DNA of 64,000 bases from the NCBI GenBank assembly GCA_039026955.1, contig JBCCLH010000017.1:47507-111506 (forward strand), read 5' to 3'. Numbering within the stretch: position 1 is the stretch's first letter; each line of letters opens with the position of its first letter. Shown one piece after another: positions 23,566 to 33,042 of the stretch. The notes under the pieces are model-generated. The model was not told the DNA's origin. It saw nothing but the letters and a program-made list of their open reading frames with translations, and made no database searches. Both the position numbers and the translations under genes were made by a program. The DNA is from Kordia sp039026955 (lineage in GTDB: Bacteria > Bacteroidota > Bacteroidia > Flavobacteriales > Flavobacteriaceae).

Positions 23566-24996
23566 TTATTCAATCAAAGAAACACGCAACGTGTTTACCA
23601 TTCCTTTGTCGGTAATTGGCATAGCCGCTAAATTGATGAGCATGTCATCTTTTTTGACAAATCCTTTTTCTTTCGCGATTTGGTTCACATCTTCCACGGT
23701 ATCATCGGTGCTGACAAATTTGTCATAGTAGAATGCTTTTACGCCCCAAAGTAGGTTTAATTGTGAAAGAATTCTTTTGTTTGATGTAAATACCAAAATG
23801 TGTGACGCTGGTCGCCAAGCAGAAATCTGAAATGCTGTGTATCCACTGTTGGTCAAGGTACAAATAGCTTTGGCTTTGATTTCATTTGCCATGTGTGATG
23901 CGTGATAACAAACAGACTTCGTGATGTATCGTTTGGTACGAATGTGTGGTGGCGAATGTGGCACTTGAATTAACGGAGAATCTTCCACACTTTTGATGAT
24001 TTTCGTCATTTGTTGAATGACCTGCACTGGATATTTTCCAACGGAAGTTTCCCCAGAAAGCATTACCGCATCAGCTCCGTCCATAACAGAGTTGGCAACA
24101 TCGTTTACCTCAGCTCTTGTGGGTGTTAAGCTTGTAATCATGGTTTCCATCATCTGTGTTGCAATGATCACAGGAATTCTCGCCTTTTTAGCGCGTAAAA
24201 CCAATTGCTTTTGAATTAGTGGTACTTCTTGCGCTGGCACTTCTACTCCTAAATCACCACGTGCTACCATTAATCCATCACAATACGCCACAATTTTATC
24301 AATATTTTCTACCGCTTCTGGCTTTTCAATTTTCGCAATGATTGGAATTTTATGGTCAGAATGCTCGTTGATGATCGCTTGCAAGTCCATTAAATCCTGA
24401 CTGTGACGCACGAACGAAAGTGCTATCCAATCTACTTTTTGTCCAATGGCAAAAATGGCATCTTTTACATCTTTCTCTGTCAATGCAGGCAGCGAAATGT
24501 TGGTATTTGGCAGATTGACTCCTTTTTTGGACTTTAATGGTCCACCTTGAATCACTTTCGTAGTCACTTCTTCCACGCCATCGGTTTCGACCACTTCAAA
24601 AATAAGTTTTCCGTCGTCCAACAAGATGCGTTCTCCGGGTTTTACATCTCTTGGAAAGTTATGATAGTTCATATACACACGCTCAGAAGTTCCCTTGAAT
24701 TCTTCGCCTGTACAGAATTTGATATGATCGCCTGGCTCTACAATCACATCTTCGGACATGATTCCGACGCGTAATTTTGGTCCTTGTAAATCGGCTAATA
24801 TGGAAGTGTTGAATCCGTGTGCTTCGCTGAGTTCTCTAATGATGGCAATACGTTCTATGACATTTTCATAGTTGGCATGTGAAAAGTTGATGCGAAATAC
24901 ATCTACGCCTTGCTCTAACATTTCTTTCATGACTTCTCTTGATCCTGATGCGGGTCCAAGTGTCGCAACTATTTTCGTCTTTTTTCTTTTTGGCAT
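23566..24996 (-). CDS. pyk: pyruvate kinase
   Basis: 476 residues, full length. KTKIVATLGPAS opens the protein, followed by VFRINFSHA (substrate and K+ site), ADLQGPKLRVG, the active-site segment IIAKIEKPEAVENIDKI with the catalytic Lys, GLMVARGDLGVEVP (Mg2+ ligands) and PVIIATQMMETM. The C-terminal domain is complete. It makes ATP and pyruvate from phosphoenolpyruvate and ADP in the cytoplasm. The start codon overlaps the stop of the IPExxxVDY gene upstream, so the two are translationally coupled. Confidence 0.97.
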   Translation of the reverse strand: MPKRKKTKIVATLGPASGSREVMKEMLEQGVDVFRINFSHANYENVIERIAIIRELSEAHGFNTSILADLQGPKLRVGIMSEDVIVEPGDHIKFCTGEEFKGTSERVYMNYHNFPRDVKPGERILLDDGKLIFEVVETDGVEEVTTKVIQGGPLKSKKGVNLPNTNISLPALTEKDVKDAIFAIGQKVDWIALSFVRHSQDLMDLQAIINEHSDHKIPIIAKIEKPEAVENIDKIVAYCDGLMVARGDLGVEVPAQEVPLIQKQLVLRAKKARIPVIIATQMMETMITSLTPTRAEVNDVANSVMDGADAVMLSGETSVGKYPVQVIQQMTKIIKSVEDSPLIQVPHSPPHIRTKRYITKSVCYHASHMANEIKAKAICTLTNSGYTAFQISAWRPASHILVFTSNKRILSQLNLLWGVKAFYYDKFVSTDDTVEDVNQIAKEKGFVKKDDMLINLAAMPITDKGMVNTLRVSLIE

Positions 24997-25481
24997 TACT
25001 CAAAAATTAAATTGTTTTTAGATTTTAGTTGTTCGGTATCCAAAATATACGCTGTAATTACTTCTGCAATTGCGTTTATTTTAGACAATATAATTTTAGG
25101 GGCTTTTAACTGATTTTCGTGAGATATTTTGACAAAATAATCTACTTTTTTGCGTTCTGGAATTAGGTATTTAGAAACCGTTCTTTTTCCTTGCTGATTG
25201 GAAAATAAAGATCCTGCACTTGCAATTTGTTCTACTTCTTGTCGACTCGTATTCGCCACCAAATTCCATGTCACAAAATTTTTCTTGTCGTCCCATTCGT
25301 AAATTGAAAAAGAAGCTTCCATGTAATTATAATCCAAATCTTCTGGTTTTCTTGCTAATTTTAGGTCGAGATTGCTGTTTAATAAATACGCGAGTCGATA
25401 ATCTTCTGCTGAACAATGAATTGCGATTAGCGTATAAGTATCTTCTTCAAAATCATCCTCAAAGAGTTTATGAATTGCCAT
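24996..25481 (-). CDS. IPExxxVDY family protein
   Basis: 161 residues. The C-terminal half has LIPERKKVDYFVKI, the motif for which this Bacteroidota-specific family is named. It precedes pyk directly, sharing its last base with the pyk start, an arrangement conserved in Flavobacteriaceae. It is soluble and acidic in the first third. Function unknown; the fixed coupling to pyruvate kinase suggests a role linked to that enzyme. A TATATTTA box at 25503-25510 (minus strand) is a likely promoter. Confidence 0.82.
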   Translation of the reverse strand: MAIHKLFEDDFEEDTYTLIAIHCSAEDYRLAYLLNSNLDLKLARKPEDLDYNYMEASFSIYEWDDKKNFVTWNLVANTSRQEVEQIASAGSLFSNQQGKRTVSKYLIPERKKVDYFVKISHENQLKAPKIILSKINAIAEVITAYILDTEQLKSKNNLIFE

Positions 25482-25666
25482 AAATCTTATAATTAACGAT
25501 TGTAAATATATGATTTAATGAGTACATACAAGTTAATTTTTGGTAATGTTTGTAAAGATTTCACAACGAAAACGTTATCGTTTGAAGATTCTTTTTTGGA
25601 AATCGCAAAATCATCGTTAGGTAATTCAGAATTTAGGAATGAAAGCGGAATTAATTCTGAGAAAAA

Positions 25667-26401
25667 TTAGATAGTAATTTGTTTTTGAAAGGCAAAATAC
25701 GCACGTTTGGAGGCTTTTTCTTCTGCTTTCTTTTTGGAAGTGGCGCGTGCTTTTCCCACTACACGATTGTCAATAAAGAGTTTTACCGCAAAATGTTTCA
25801 ATTCGTCATTGCCAGTGTCTTCGTAGACATCGTATTTGAAGTTTTTCTTTTCTTTTTGACACCACTCTATGAGTAAACTCTTATAACTAATCACTTTTCC
25901 TTCCAAACGCTCAATGTCTACGTATGGAGAAATCACACGTAAGTGGATAAATCGTTCACAATATTTGTAGCCTTTGTCCAAGAAAATAGCACCAATTAAG
26001 GCTTCAAAAAGGTTTCCATGAATGTTTTCACCAAAGTTATCTCTAGGAATGCGAGAGCGCACCAATTCAATTAGTTTTAAATCGCGACCCAATTCGTTCA
26101 AATGCTCGCGACTTACAATTTTAGAGCGCATTTTGGTCAAATAGCCTTCGTTTCCAGACGGAACTTCATTGAAAAGATAGGCAGAAATAACGCTACTCAG
26201 CATCGCATCGCCTAAAAACTCTAGTCGTTCGTAGTTTACAGAATTCCCTTTCGAGTCTTTCTGATTCATCGAACGATGGGTAAAAGCTTTCTTATAAATC
26301 TTTTTTCTTTTGGTCTTAAATCCGAGAATATCTTCGAGTTCAACAAAAAAATCCCCATCTTCTTCAGATCGGGAATTTAATATTTTGCGAACGAAGTTCA
26401 T
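25667..26401 (-). CDS. rnc: ribonuclease III
   Basis: 244 residues. The signature ERLEFLGDAMLSS (residues 58-70) carries the catalytic Glu61 and Asp65, and the second acidic pair is in NLFEALIGAIFLDKGY. The C-terminal double-stranded-RNA-binding domain ends with ATSKKKAEEKASKRAYFA. It cuts double-stranded RNA in rRNA and mRNA processing. It starts 3 bp after the fabF stop, so acpP, fabF and rnc form the usual operon. Confidence 0.96.
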   Translation of the reverse strand: MNFVRKILNSRSEEDGDFFVELEDILGFKTKRKKIYKKAFTHRSMNQKDSKGNSVNYERLEFLGDAMLSSVISAYLFNEVPSGNEGYLTKMRSKIVSREHLNELGRDLKLIELVRSRIPRDNFGENIHGNLFEALIGAIFLDKGYKYCERFIHLRVISPYVDIERLEGKVISYKSLLIEWCQKEKKNFKYDVYEDTGNDELKHFAVKLFIDNRVVGKARATSKKKAEEKASKRAYFAFQKQITI

Positions 26402-26404
26402 TTG

Positions 26405-27655
26405 TTAGTCTAACTTTTTAAATAATACACATGCATTGTGACCTCCAAAACCAAAAGTGTTACTCATGGCAACTTTGACCTCCCGTTTTTGGGCTTTGTT
26501 TAACGTTAGATTTAAACTTGGATCAATATTTTCATCTACCGTAGAATGATTGATGGTCGGCGGCACAATTCCGTGCTCTAAAGCTAAGATAGAAGCAATG
26601 GCTTCAATAGCTCCAGCCGCTCCCAATAAGTGTCCAGTCATGGACTTGGTAGAGTTGATATTTATGCTTTTTGCGTGATCACCAAATACTTCGGTAATTG
26701 CTTTTAACTCCGCTACATCTCCTAACGGCGTTGATGTACCGTGTGTATTGATATGATCTACTTCTTCTGGCTGCATTCCTGCATTTTTAAGACAGTTACG
26801 CATTACTGCCATCACTCCGATTCCATCAGGATGTGGAGCAGTCATATGATAGGCATCTGATGACAATCCGCCACCGATAACTTCTGCATATATTTTAGCG
26901 CCTCTAGCTTTGGCATGCTCATATTCTTCCAGAATAATGGCACCTGCACCTTCGCCCAATACAAATCCGTCACGGTTTGCATCAAATGGTCTAGAAGCGG
27001 TTTGAGGATCATCGTTTCGGGTTGACATGGCGTGCATTGCGTTGAATCCACCCATACCTGCAATGGTAACAGCGGCTTCACTTCCACCAGTTACAATTAC
27101 ATCACAATGTCCTAATCGAATATAATTTAACGCATCAATCATCGCATTTGCTGACGATGCACAGGCAGATACTGTCGTGTAGTTTGGCCCCATAAATCCA
27201 TGCTTGATGGATATATTTCCAGGCGCAATATCTGCAATCATTTTTGGAATAAAGAACGGATTAAATTTTGGAGTTCCGTCACCTTTGGCATAGTTCATCA
27301 CTTCTTCTTGAAATGTTTCTAAACCTCCGATTCCTGCTCCCCAAACCACACCGACGCGAAGTTTGTCAATGCTTTCCATGTCAAGTTTTGCATCTGCAAT
27401 TGCTTCATCGGAAGCAACCATGGCATATTGCGAAAACTTATCCATTCTTCTAGCTTCTTTTCTGTGGATAAAATCTGTGACATCAAAATTTTTAACTTCA
27501 CAGGCGAATTTTGTCTTAAATTTTTCAGGATCAAAATGTGTTACCGGGGCTGCTCCGCTTTTTCCAGTGACAAGTCCATCCCAATATTCCTCTACGGTAT
27601 TTCCGATTGGAGTCAATGCTCCTAAACCTGTAACTACAACTCGCTTTAATTCCAT
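26405..27655 (-). CDS. fabF: beta-ketoacyl-ACP synthase II
   Basis: 416 residues. The Cys-His-His triad of condensing enzymes is complete: SACASSANAM (Cys165), NTHGTSTPLGD (His305) and SMTGHLLGAAG (His342). It elongates acyl-ACP with malonyl-ACP in fatty-acid synthesis in the cytoplasm. It follows acpP by 107 bp and precedes rnc by 3 bp, the standard fatty-acid gene cluster. Confidence 0.97.
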   Translation of the reverse strand: MELKRVVVTGLGALTPIGNTVEEYWDGLVTGKSGAAPVTHFDPEKFKTKFACEVKNFDVTDFIHRKEARRMDKFSQYAMVASDEAIADAKLDMESIDKLRVGVVWGAGIGGLETFQEEVMNYAKGDGTPKFNPFFIPKMIADIAPGNISIKHGFMGPNYTTVSACASSANAMIDALNYIRLGHCDVIVTGGSEAAVTIAGMGGFNAMHAMSTRNDDPQTASRPFDANRDGFVLGEGAGAIILEEYEHAKARGAKIYAEVIGGGLSSDAYHMTAPHPDGIGVMAVMRNCLKNAGMQPEEVDHINTHGTSTPLGDVAELKAITEVFGDHAKSININSTKSMTGHLLGAAGAIEAIASILALEHGIVPPTINHSTVDENIDPSLNLTLNKAQKREVKVAMSNTFGFGGHNACVLFKKLD

Positions 27656-27762
27656 CTTTGATAAGTTCGTTTAAAATTAAGAAGAAATTCCTTCTAACAA
27701 AACATTAGAATGCAGGTTATGCATTCTAATGTTGTTTTTAATATAGAAAATTTGTTCTTTTC

Positions 27763-27999
27763 TTACTTTTTAGCTTCTTCAATGTAAGTGATAGCTTGAC
27801 CTACAGTTGCAATGTTTTCTGCTTGATCATCTGGAATTTGAATATCGAATTCTTTTTCGAATTCCATAATCAATTCTACAGTGTCCAGTGAGTCTGCTCC
27901 TAGATCATTAGTAAAGTTTCCTTCAGGAACTACTTCGTTCTCATCTACACCTAATTTGTCTACGATAATCGCTTTTACTCTTGATGCAATGTCTGACAT
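27763..27999 (-). CDS. acpP: acyl carrier protein
   Basis: 78 residues, acidic, with the phosphopantetheine attachment motif GADSLDTVELIM (Ser37). It carries growing acyl chains for FabF and the other Fab enzymes. A minus-strand TATTTTTG box at 28031-28038 gives it a short leader, and the fabF gene follows in the same direction. Confidence 0.98.
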   Translation of the reverse strand: MSDIASRVKAIIVDKLGVDENEVVPEGNFTNDLGADSLDTVELIMEFEKEFDIQIPDDQAENIATVGQAITYIEEAKK

Positions 28000-28030
28000 A
28001 ATCTTATAGTTTTTAAAATTTAATTGTTGG

Positions 28031-28038
28031 CAAAAATA
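28031..28038 (-). promoter_or_regulatory. promoter -7 box for acpP-fabF-rnc
   Basis: TATTTTTG on the minus strand, a perfect TAnnTTTG, 32-39 bases upstream of the acpP start. Confidence 0.6.
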
Positions 28039-28350
28039 AAAAACTTTAATTTAAAACAACATTTTGTGCAAAAAATGTGATCTAATTTACTAAATTTTTA
28101 GAATGAAGCGATGTATACTTTTTGTTTTGTAGCGAAAATTATAGATTTTTTGGTCTGATAAAGCCTTTTTTAGCTGACCTAACCTTTGCTATATTAGGAG
28201 AAAAAGTCAACATCAGGATAAACTCAGATGAATTTGCTACCCTCAGAAAAAGTATACTTTACTTCAAAAAGTAATTTGCTTTTGCCTTCATTTTGTTAAT
28301 AATTATTCTTTTTTTTGTCGAAACAACCGTCACTAAATTTCACTCTTTAT
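28039..28350. other. divergent acpP/purN region with a long inverted repeat
   Basis: GTATACTTTTT (28113-28123) and AAAAAGTATAC (28247-28257) are perfect 11-bp inverted copies 123 bp apart. The interior has a short CCTAA...TTAGG hairpin and no gene. It could be a pair of operators for the divergent genes or the ends of a short transcript. Nothing else recognisable. Confidence 0.5.
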
Positions 28351-28920
28351 ATGAAGCGTATCGCAATTTTTGCTTCAGGTTCCGGAACTAATGCTGAAAA
28401 GATTATTCGCCATTTTCAAGAGCGGAATGATGCTTCCGTTGTTCAGATTTTGACTAACAATCCGCATGCCAAAGTTTTAGATAGAGCTAAAAACCACAAA
28501 ATCAGTGGTTTAAGCTTCAATAGAACGGCTTTAAATCGCAGTGATGATGTATTAAATCTGCTGAAAAGTGCCCAAATTGACTTGATTGTCTTAGCTGGGT
28601 TTTTATGGAAATTTCCAATACATATAATAGAAGCGTTCCCAAACAAAGTGATCAACATTCATCCTGCATTGCTTCCAAAATACGGAGGAAAAGGAATGTA
28701 TGGTGCACATGTACACAAAGCCGTTGTTGAAAATAAAGAGCAAGAAAGTGGTATTACCATTCACTATGTCAATGAAAATTATGATGAAGGTGCTATTATT
28801 TTTCAAGCGAAAACAGCATTGAGTGACAATGAAACACCTGAAACACTCGCCCAAAAGATTCATCAATTGGAATACAAACACTTCCCTGAAGTTATTGAAC
28901 AAGTCCTTGCAAACTTCTAA
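28351..28920 (+). CDS. purN: phosphoribosylglycinamide formyltransferase
   Basis: 189 residues from the ATG at 28351; the frame extends to a TTG at 28315, but the family begins with the strand KRIAIFASGSGTNAE. Catalytic residues Asn102 and His104 are in INIHPALLPKYGGKGMYG, and the Asp is in YVNENYDEG (Asp145). It transfers a formyl group from 10-formyl-tetrahydrofolate to GAR in purine synthesis. A PurF-like gene lies 2.2 kb downstream, and rnhA follows by 2 bp. Confidence 0.95.
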   Translation: MKRIAIFASGSGTNAEKIIRHFQERNDASVVQILTNNPHAKVLDRAKNHKISGLSFNRTALNRSDDVLNLLKSAQIDLIVLAGFLWKFPIHIIEAFPNKVINIHPALLPKYGGKGMYGAHVHKAVVENKEQESGITIHYVNENYDEGAIIFQAKTALSDNETPETLAQKIHQLEYKHFPEVIEQVLANF

Positions 28921-28922
28921 TT

Positions 28923-29399
28923 ATGGCAGATGTACATATTTATACCGACGGTTCTTCTAGAGGAAATCCTGGTCCTGGCGGTTATGGCATTGTGATGGAA
29001 TGGGTGGGAAAACCGTATCGTAAAGAATTCTCGGAAGGTTATAGAAAAACGACCAACAATCGCATGGAATTGTTGGCGGTTATTGTCGCTTTAGAGAAAT
29101 TGAAGTTTATGCATACCGATGTAAAAGTCTTCACCGATTCTAAGTACGTGGTCGATTCTGTAGAAAAAAAATGGGTCTTTGGCTGGGAGAAAAAAGGATT
29201 TTCAGGAAAAAAGAATACCGATTTGTGGATTCGCTTCTTAAAAATCTACCGAAAACACATCGTACATTTCCAATGGATTAAAGGTCATAACAACCATCCA
29301 CAAAACGAACGTTGCGACTTTTTAGCCGTGGAAGCTTCTAAAAAACAAAAGTTAAAAATCGACACTTTTTTCGAAAGCGAGCACAGCAAACTCCTGTAA
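28923..29399 (+). CDS. rnhA: ribonuclease HI
   Basis: 158 residues. YTDGSSRGNPGPGG gives the first catalytic Asp (Asp9), RMELLAVIVALE the Glu, VFTDSKYVVDSV the second Asp, and NERCDFLAVEAS the C-terminal Asp of the DEDD set. It removes RNA from RNA-DNA hybrids. It starts 2 bp after purN on the same strand and probably shares its transcript. Confidence 0.96.
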   Translation: MADVHIYTDGSSRGNPGPGGYGIVMEWVGKPYRKEFSEGYRKTTNNRMELLAVIVALEKLKFMHTDVKVFTDSKYVVDSVEKKWVFGWEKKGFSGKKNTDLWIRFLKIYRKHIVHFQWIKGHNNHPQNERCDFLAVEASKKQKLKIDTFFESEHSKLL

Positions 29400-29424
29400 A
29401 TCATCATTTCACATGAATTATTCG

Positions 29425-29432
29425 TATTTTTG
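29425..29432 (+). promoter_or_regulatory. promoter -7 box for the START-domain gene
   Basis: TATTTTTG, a perfect TAnnTTTG, 16-23 bases upstream of the ATG at 29448. Confidence 0.55.
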
Positions 29433-29447
29433 TATAAAAATTGAAAA

Positions 29448-30035
29448 ATGAAAATTTATACTGCAATCGCTTGTTTCCTTCTCACGTTACCGCTTTTGGC
29501 GCAAAAAGACTGGAAATTAAAGAAAGAGAAGGATGATATTAAAATCTATGTAAAATCTACAGAATCGAGTAGCATAAAACTCTTTAAAGCCGAAATGACG
29601 GTAAAAAGTTCGCTGGATTTGGTTTTTAACACGATTCTTGACGGCGACAAATTAAAAGACTGGAATTACAAAGCGCTAGACAGCAAATTGCTCAATAAAT
29701 CCCCAAACGAATATTTATTATGGATGGCGCTCGATTTACCTTGGCCCGTTCGCAACAGAGATGTAGTCATTTCGTGTAAGGTGTTTAAAATCACGGATGA
29801 TATTGTCAAAATTGATATTGCAGCCGCCTCTGACCGTTATCCAGAAAGTGACGATTATCTACGCATGACTCAATTTGAAGGATATTGGTTGCTAGAAAAA
29901 GTCGGCGAAAATGTAAAAATTACGCATCAAATGTTTGGCGATCCAGGCGGAAGTATTCCAAATTGGTTTGTAAATAGTACCATTACGCGTGCACCTTACA
30001 ATAACTTCATCGCCTTAAAAGAACGCGTAGAATAA
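29448..30035 (+). CDS. secreted START-like (lipid-binding) domain protein
   Basis: 195 residues. A signal peptide (AIACFLLTLPLLAQ) is followed by a START-type helix-grip fold: WKLKKEKDDIKIYVKST, VFNTILDGDKLKDWNY, LPWPVRNRDVVISC and HQMFGDPGGSIPNWFVNS. The last segment with NW(F/V)N is typical of bacterial StAR-related proteins. They bind lipids or other hydrophobic molecules in the periplasm; the ligand is unknown. It has its own promoter-like box. Confidence 0.82.
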   Translation: MKIYTAIACFLLTLPLLAQKDWKLKKEKDDIKIYVKSTESSSIKLFKAEMTVKSSLDLVFNTILDGDKLKDWNYKALDSKLLNKSPNEYLLWMALDLPWPVRNRDVVISCKVFKITDDIVKIDIAAASDRYPESDDYLRMTQFEGYWLLEKVGENVKITHQMFGDPGGSIPNWFVNSTITRAPYNNFIALKERVE

Positions 30036-30118
30036 GGCTTTTACGAGTTACTTTCTCGTAAAAAAATTACTAAAAACAGATCTGCATACGCACGCTATTT
30101 TCTTGGAAAAATTTTATG

Positions 30119-30126
30119 TAAGTTTG
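30119..30126 (+). promoter_or_regulatory. promoter -7 box for the PfkB-type kinase
   Basis: TAAGTTTG, a perfect TAnnTTTG, 21-28 bases upstream of the ATG at 30147. Confidence 0.55.
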
Positions 30127-30146
30127 CAAAAAATTTTAATTCGAAA

Positions 30147-31073
30147 ATGAGCAAATTATTAATTGTAGGAACGGTTGCTTTTGATGCTATTGAAACGCCA
30201 TTTGGAAAAACAGATAAAATCCTAGGTGGCGCAGCTACATATATCGGATTGTCTGCAGCAAACTTTAATGTAGATTCAGCCATTGTATCGGTGGTAGGAG
30301 AAGATTTTCCACAAGAATATTTAGACATGCTTGAAGCTAGAAATATTGATATTTCTGGAATTGAAGTAGTAAAAGGTGGAAAAACATTTTTCTGGAGTGG
30401 AAAATATCACAACGATATGAACTCTAGAGATACTTTGGTGACAGAGTTGAATGTATTGGCAGATTTCAATCCTGTAGTTCCTGAAAACTATAAAGATGCT
30501 GAAATTGTGATGTTAGGAAACTTACATCCTGGCGTCCAAATGAGTGTGATAAATCAGATGAGCACCAAACCAAAGCTTATTGTTCTGGATACTATGAATT
30601 TCTGGATGGATTGTGCTTGGGACGATTTATTAGCAGTCATTGAAAAAGTAGACGTAATCACAATTAATGATGAAGAAGCGCGTCAGTTATCTAAAGAATA
30701 CTCTTTGGTAAAAGCTGCACAGAAGATCCATGAAATGGGTCCTAAATATGTGGTGATTAAAAAAGGAGAACATGGCGCGTTAATTTTCAATGATGGAAAT
30801 ATCTTTTTTGCACCAGCTTTGCCATTGGAAGAAGTATTTGACCCAACAGGAGCAGGCGATACCTTTGCAGGAGGATTTTCTGGATATTTAGCAAAACAAG
30901 AAGACATTTCGTTTGAAAGTATGAAAAACGCGATTATCTATGGTTCTAATTTGGCTTCTTTCTGTGTAGAGAAGTTTGGAACACAGCGAATGGAATCGCT
31001 CACAGATGAAGAAATTATAGATCGCTTGAAGCAGTTTAAACAACTGACTCAGTTTGAAATAGAAGTAAACTAA
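30147..31073 (+). CDS. PfkB-family carbohydrate/nucleoside kinase
   Basis: 308 residues. The N-terminal sugar-binding strand is LLIVGTVAFDAIETPFG with GGAATYIGLSAANF, and the C-terminal PfkB signature DPTGAGDTFAGGFSGYL contains the catalytic base Asp. It transfers the gamma-phosphate of ATP to a sugar or nucleoside; ribokinase and adenosine kinase are both in this family, and residues alone do not settle the substrate. It is followed by a terminator and then the PurF-like gene, so a purine link (adenosine or ribose salvage) is plausible. Confidence 0.87.
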   Translation: MSKLLIVGTVAFDAIETPFGKTDKILGGAATYIGLSAANFNVDSAIVSVVGEDFPQEYLDMLEARNIDISGIEVVKGGKTFFWSGKYHNDMNSRDTLVTELNVLADFNPVVPENYKDAEIVMLGNLHPGVQMSVINQMSTKPKLIVLDTMNFWMDCAWDDLLAVIEKVDVITINDEEARQLSKEYSLVKAAQKIHEMGPKYVVIKKGEHGALIFNDGNIFFAPALPLEEVFDPTGAGDTFAGGFSGYLAKQEDISFESMKNAIIYGSNLASFCVEKFGTQRMESLTDEEIIDRLKQFKQLTQFEIEVN

Positions 31074-31104
31074 AAAAACGCGCTCCATATCGAGCGCTTT
31101 TTTT
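31073..31104 (+). terminator. terminator after the PfkB-type kinase gene
   Basis: Stem GCGCTC/GAGCGC with a CATAT loop, flanked by seven A and seven T. Bidirectional in form. Confidence 0.8.
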
Positions 31105-31141
31105 ATTACAATAAACACACACAACAACACAAACTACTATA

Positions 31142-33040
31142 ATGAGTGACGCTCTGAAACACGAGTGCGGTATTGCACTTTTAAGACTTTTAAAACCATT
31201 AGAGTACTACAAAGAAAAATATGGTACAGCATTTTATGGCATCAATAAAATGTATTTGCTAATGGAAAAACAACACAATCGAGGACAAGATGGTGCCGGT
31301 TTTGCCAGTATCAAACTCGATATGAGTCCTGGAGAACGTTACATTAGTCGTGTACGTTCTAACAAACAACAGCCCATACAAGATGTGTTTGGACAAATTA
31401 ATGAGCGTATCAACGCTGCCATGGAGAAAAACCCCAATCTCAATGGTGATGTAGCCCAACAGAAAAAAGAATTGCCATATTTGGGAGAACTCTTCTTAGG
31501 ACACGTACGTTACGGAACTTTTGGGAAAAACAGCATTGAAAGTGTACATCCGTTTTTGAGACAAAACAATTGGATGCATCGTAATTTGATCGTCGCTGGA
31601 AACTTTAATATGACCAATGTGAATCAGCTTTTTGAGAAATTGGTCAGCTTAGGACAGCATCCAAAGGAAAAAGCCGATACCATTACGATTATGGAAAAAA
31701 TTGGTCACTTTTTAGACGATGCAGTGGCGAAATTGTACAAAAGACTCAAAGCGGAAGGCTATAACAAACAACAAGCTTCTCCACTCATTGCAGAGCGTTT
31801 GAATATTGCTAAAATCTTAAAAAAATCTTCTAAAGATTGGGATGGTGGATACGCCATGGCAGGATTGTTAGGACACGGAGATGCGTTTGTATTGCGTGAT
31901 CCTGCAGGAATTCGTCCTGCGTATTACTATAAAGATGATGAAATTGTCGTAGTAGCATCGGAACGACCTGTGATTCAAACCGTATTCAATGTCGATTTTG
32001 AAAATGTACAAGAAATTGATCCTGGAAATGCGCTTATCATTAAGAAAGATGGTTCTGTGCACACCAAAGAAATTTTGGAACCTTTGGAGCGTAAAGCCTG
32101 TTCGTTTGAGCGAATTTATTTTTCGCGCGGAAGCGATGCTGAAATCTACAAAGAGCGTAAAATGCTAGGGAAATTGTTACTTCCAAAAGTATTAAACGCG
32201 ATTGACGATGACATTAAGAATACAGTATTTTCATTTATTCCAAACACCGCAGAAACCTCCTTTTTTGGACTGACAGAAGCTGTAGAAGAATACTTGAACG
32301 AACGCAAAACCAAAGAAATTTTAAGCGGACAGCGTTCCTTATCTGCTGAAAAAGTACGTGAAATTCTTTCGGAAAGACCGCGTGTGGAAAAAATTGCCAT
32401 CAAAGATGTAAAACTTCGTACGTTTATTACAGAAGATAGCAGTCGTGATGATTTGGTAGCACACGTATACGATGTGACCTATGGCGTGATAAAACCAGAA
32501 GATAATTTGGTCATTATTGACGATAGCATTGTCCGCGGAACGACACTGAAGAAAAGCATCATCAAAATGATGGATCGTTTGCATCCGAAGAAGATTGTTG
32601 TGGTGTCGTCTGCGCCGCAAATTCGTTATCCAGATTGCTATGGAATCGACATGGCGCGTATGGAAGACTTGATTGCCTTTAGAGCTGCGTTAGAATTATT
32701 AAAAGAACGCGGTCAATACGATTTGGTAGACGAAGTATACGCAAAATGCAAATCGCAAGAAAATTTAAAAGACATTGATGTTCAGAACTTTGTAAAAGAA
32801 ATTTATGCGCCTTTTACAGACGAAGAAATATCAGCCAAAATAAGTGAACTTATCAAAACCGATACGGTACATGCAGAAGTGGATGTAATTTTCCAAAAAG
32901 TAGCCAACTTGAACAAAGCCTGCCCACATAATTTGGGAGATTGGTACTTTACTGGAAATTACCCGACTAATGGAGGAAATCGTGTAGTAAACAGAGCCTT
33001 TATCAATTTTTACGAAGGAAATAAAGAACGTGCGTACTAG
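31142..33040 (+). CDS. long amidophosphoribosyltransferase (PurF-like)
   Basis: 632 residues, against about 470-505 for standard PurF. The glutamine-amidotransferase nucleophile would be Cys9 (DALKHECGIALLR), with KQHNRGQDGAGFAS and LFLGHVRYGTFG following. The phosphoribosyltransferase PRPP loop is NLVIIDDSIVRGTTLKKS at about 453-470. The enzyme forms phosphoribosylamine from PRPP and glutamine, the first step of purine synthesis. Odd points: eight residues precede the Cys (it must be exposed by processing), and there are ~130 extra residues, including VAQQKKELPYLG and the segment FEKLVSLGQHPKEKA. Many Bacteroidota encode such a long form; whether it is the main PurF or a paralogue is not shown here. 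Confidence 0.88.
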   Translation: MSDALKHECGIALLRLLKPLEYYKEKYGTAFYGINKMYLLMEKQHNRGQDGAGFASIKLDMSPGERYISRVRSNKQQPIQDVFGQINERINAAMEKNPNLNGDVAQQKKELPYLGELFLGHVRYGTFGKNSIESVHPFLRQNNWMHRNLIVAGNFNMTNVNQLFEKLVSLGQHPKEKADTITIMEKIGHFLDDAVAKLYKRLKAEGYNKQQASPLIAERLNIAKILKKSSKDWDGGYAMAGLLGHGDAFVLRDPAGIRPAYYYKDDEIVVVASERPVIQTVFNVDFENVQEIDPGNALIIKKDGSVHTKEILEPLERKACSFERIYFSRGSDAEIYKERKMLGKLLLPKVLNAIDDDIKNTVFSFIPNTAETSFFGLTEAVEEYLNERKTKEILSGQRSLSAEKVREILSERPRVEKIAIKDVKLRTFITEDSSRDDLVAHVYDVTYGVIKPEDNLVIIDDSIVRGTTLKKSIIKMMDRLHPKKIVVVSSAPQIRYPDCYGIDMARMEDLIAFRAALELLKERGQYDLVDEVYAKCKSQENLKDIDVQNFVKEIYAPFTDEEISAKISELIKTDTVHAEVDVIFQKVANLNKACPHNLGDWYFTGNYPTNGGNRVVNRAFINFYEGNKERAY

Positions 33041-33042
33041 TA

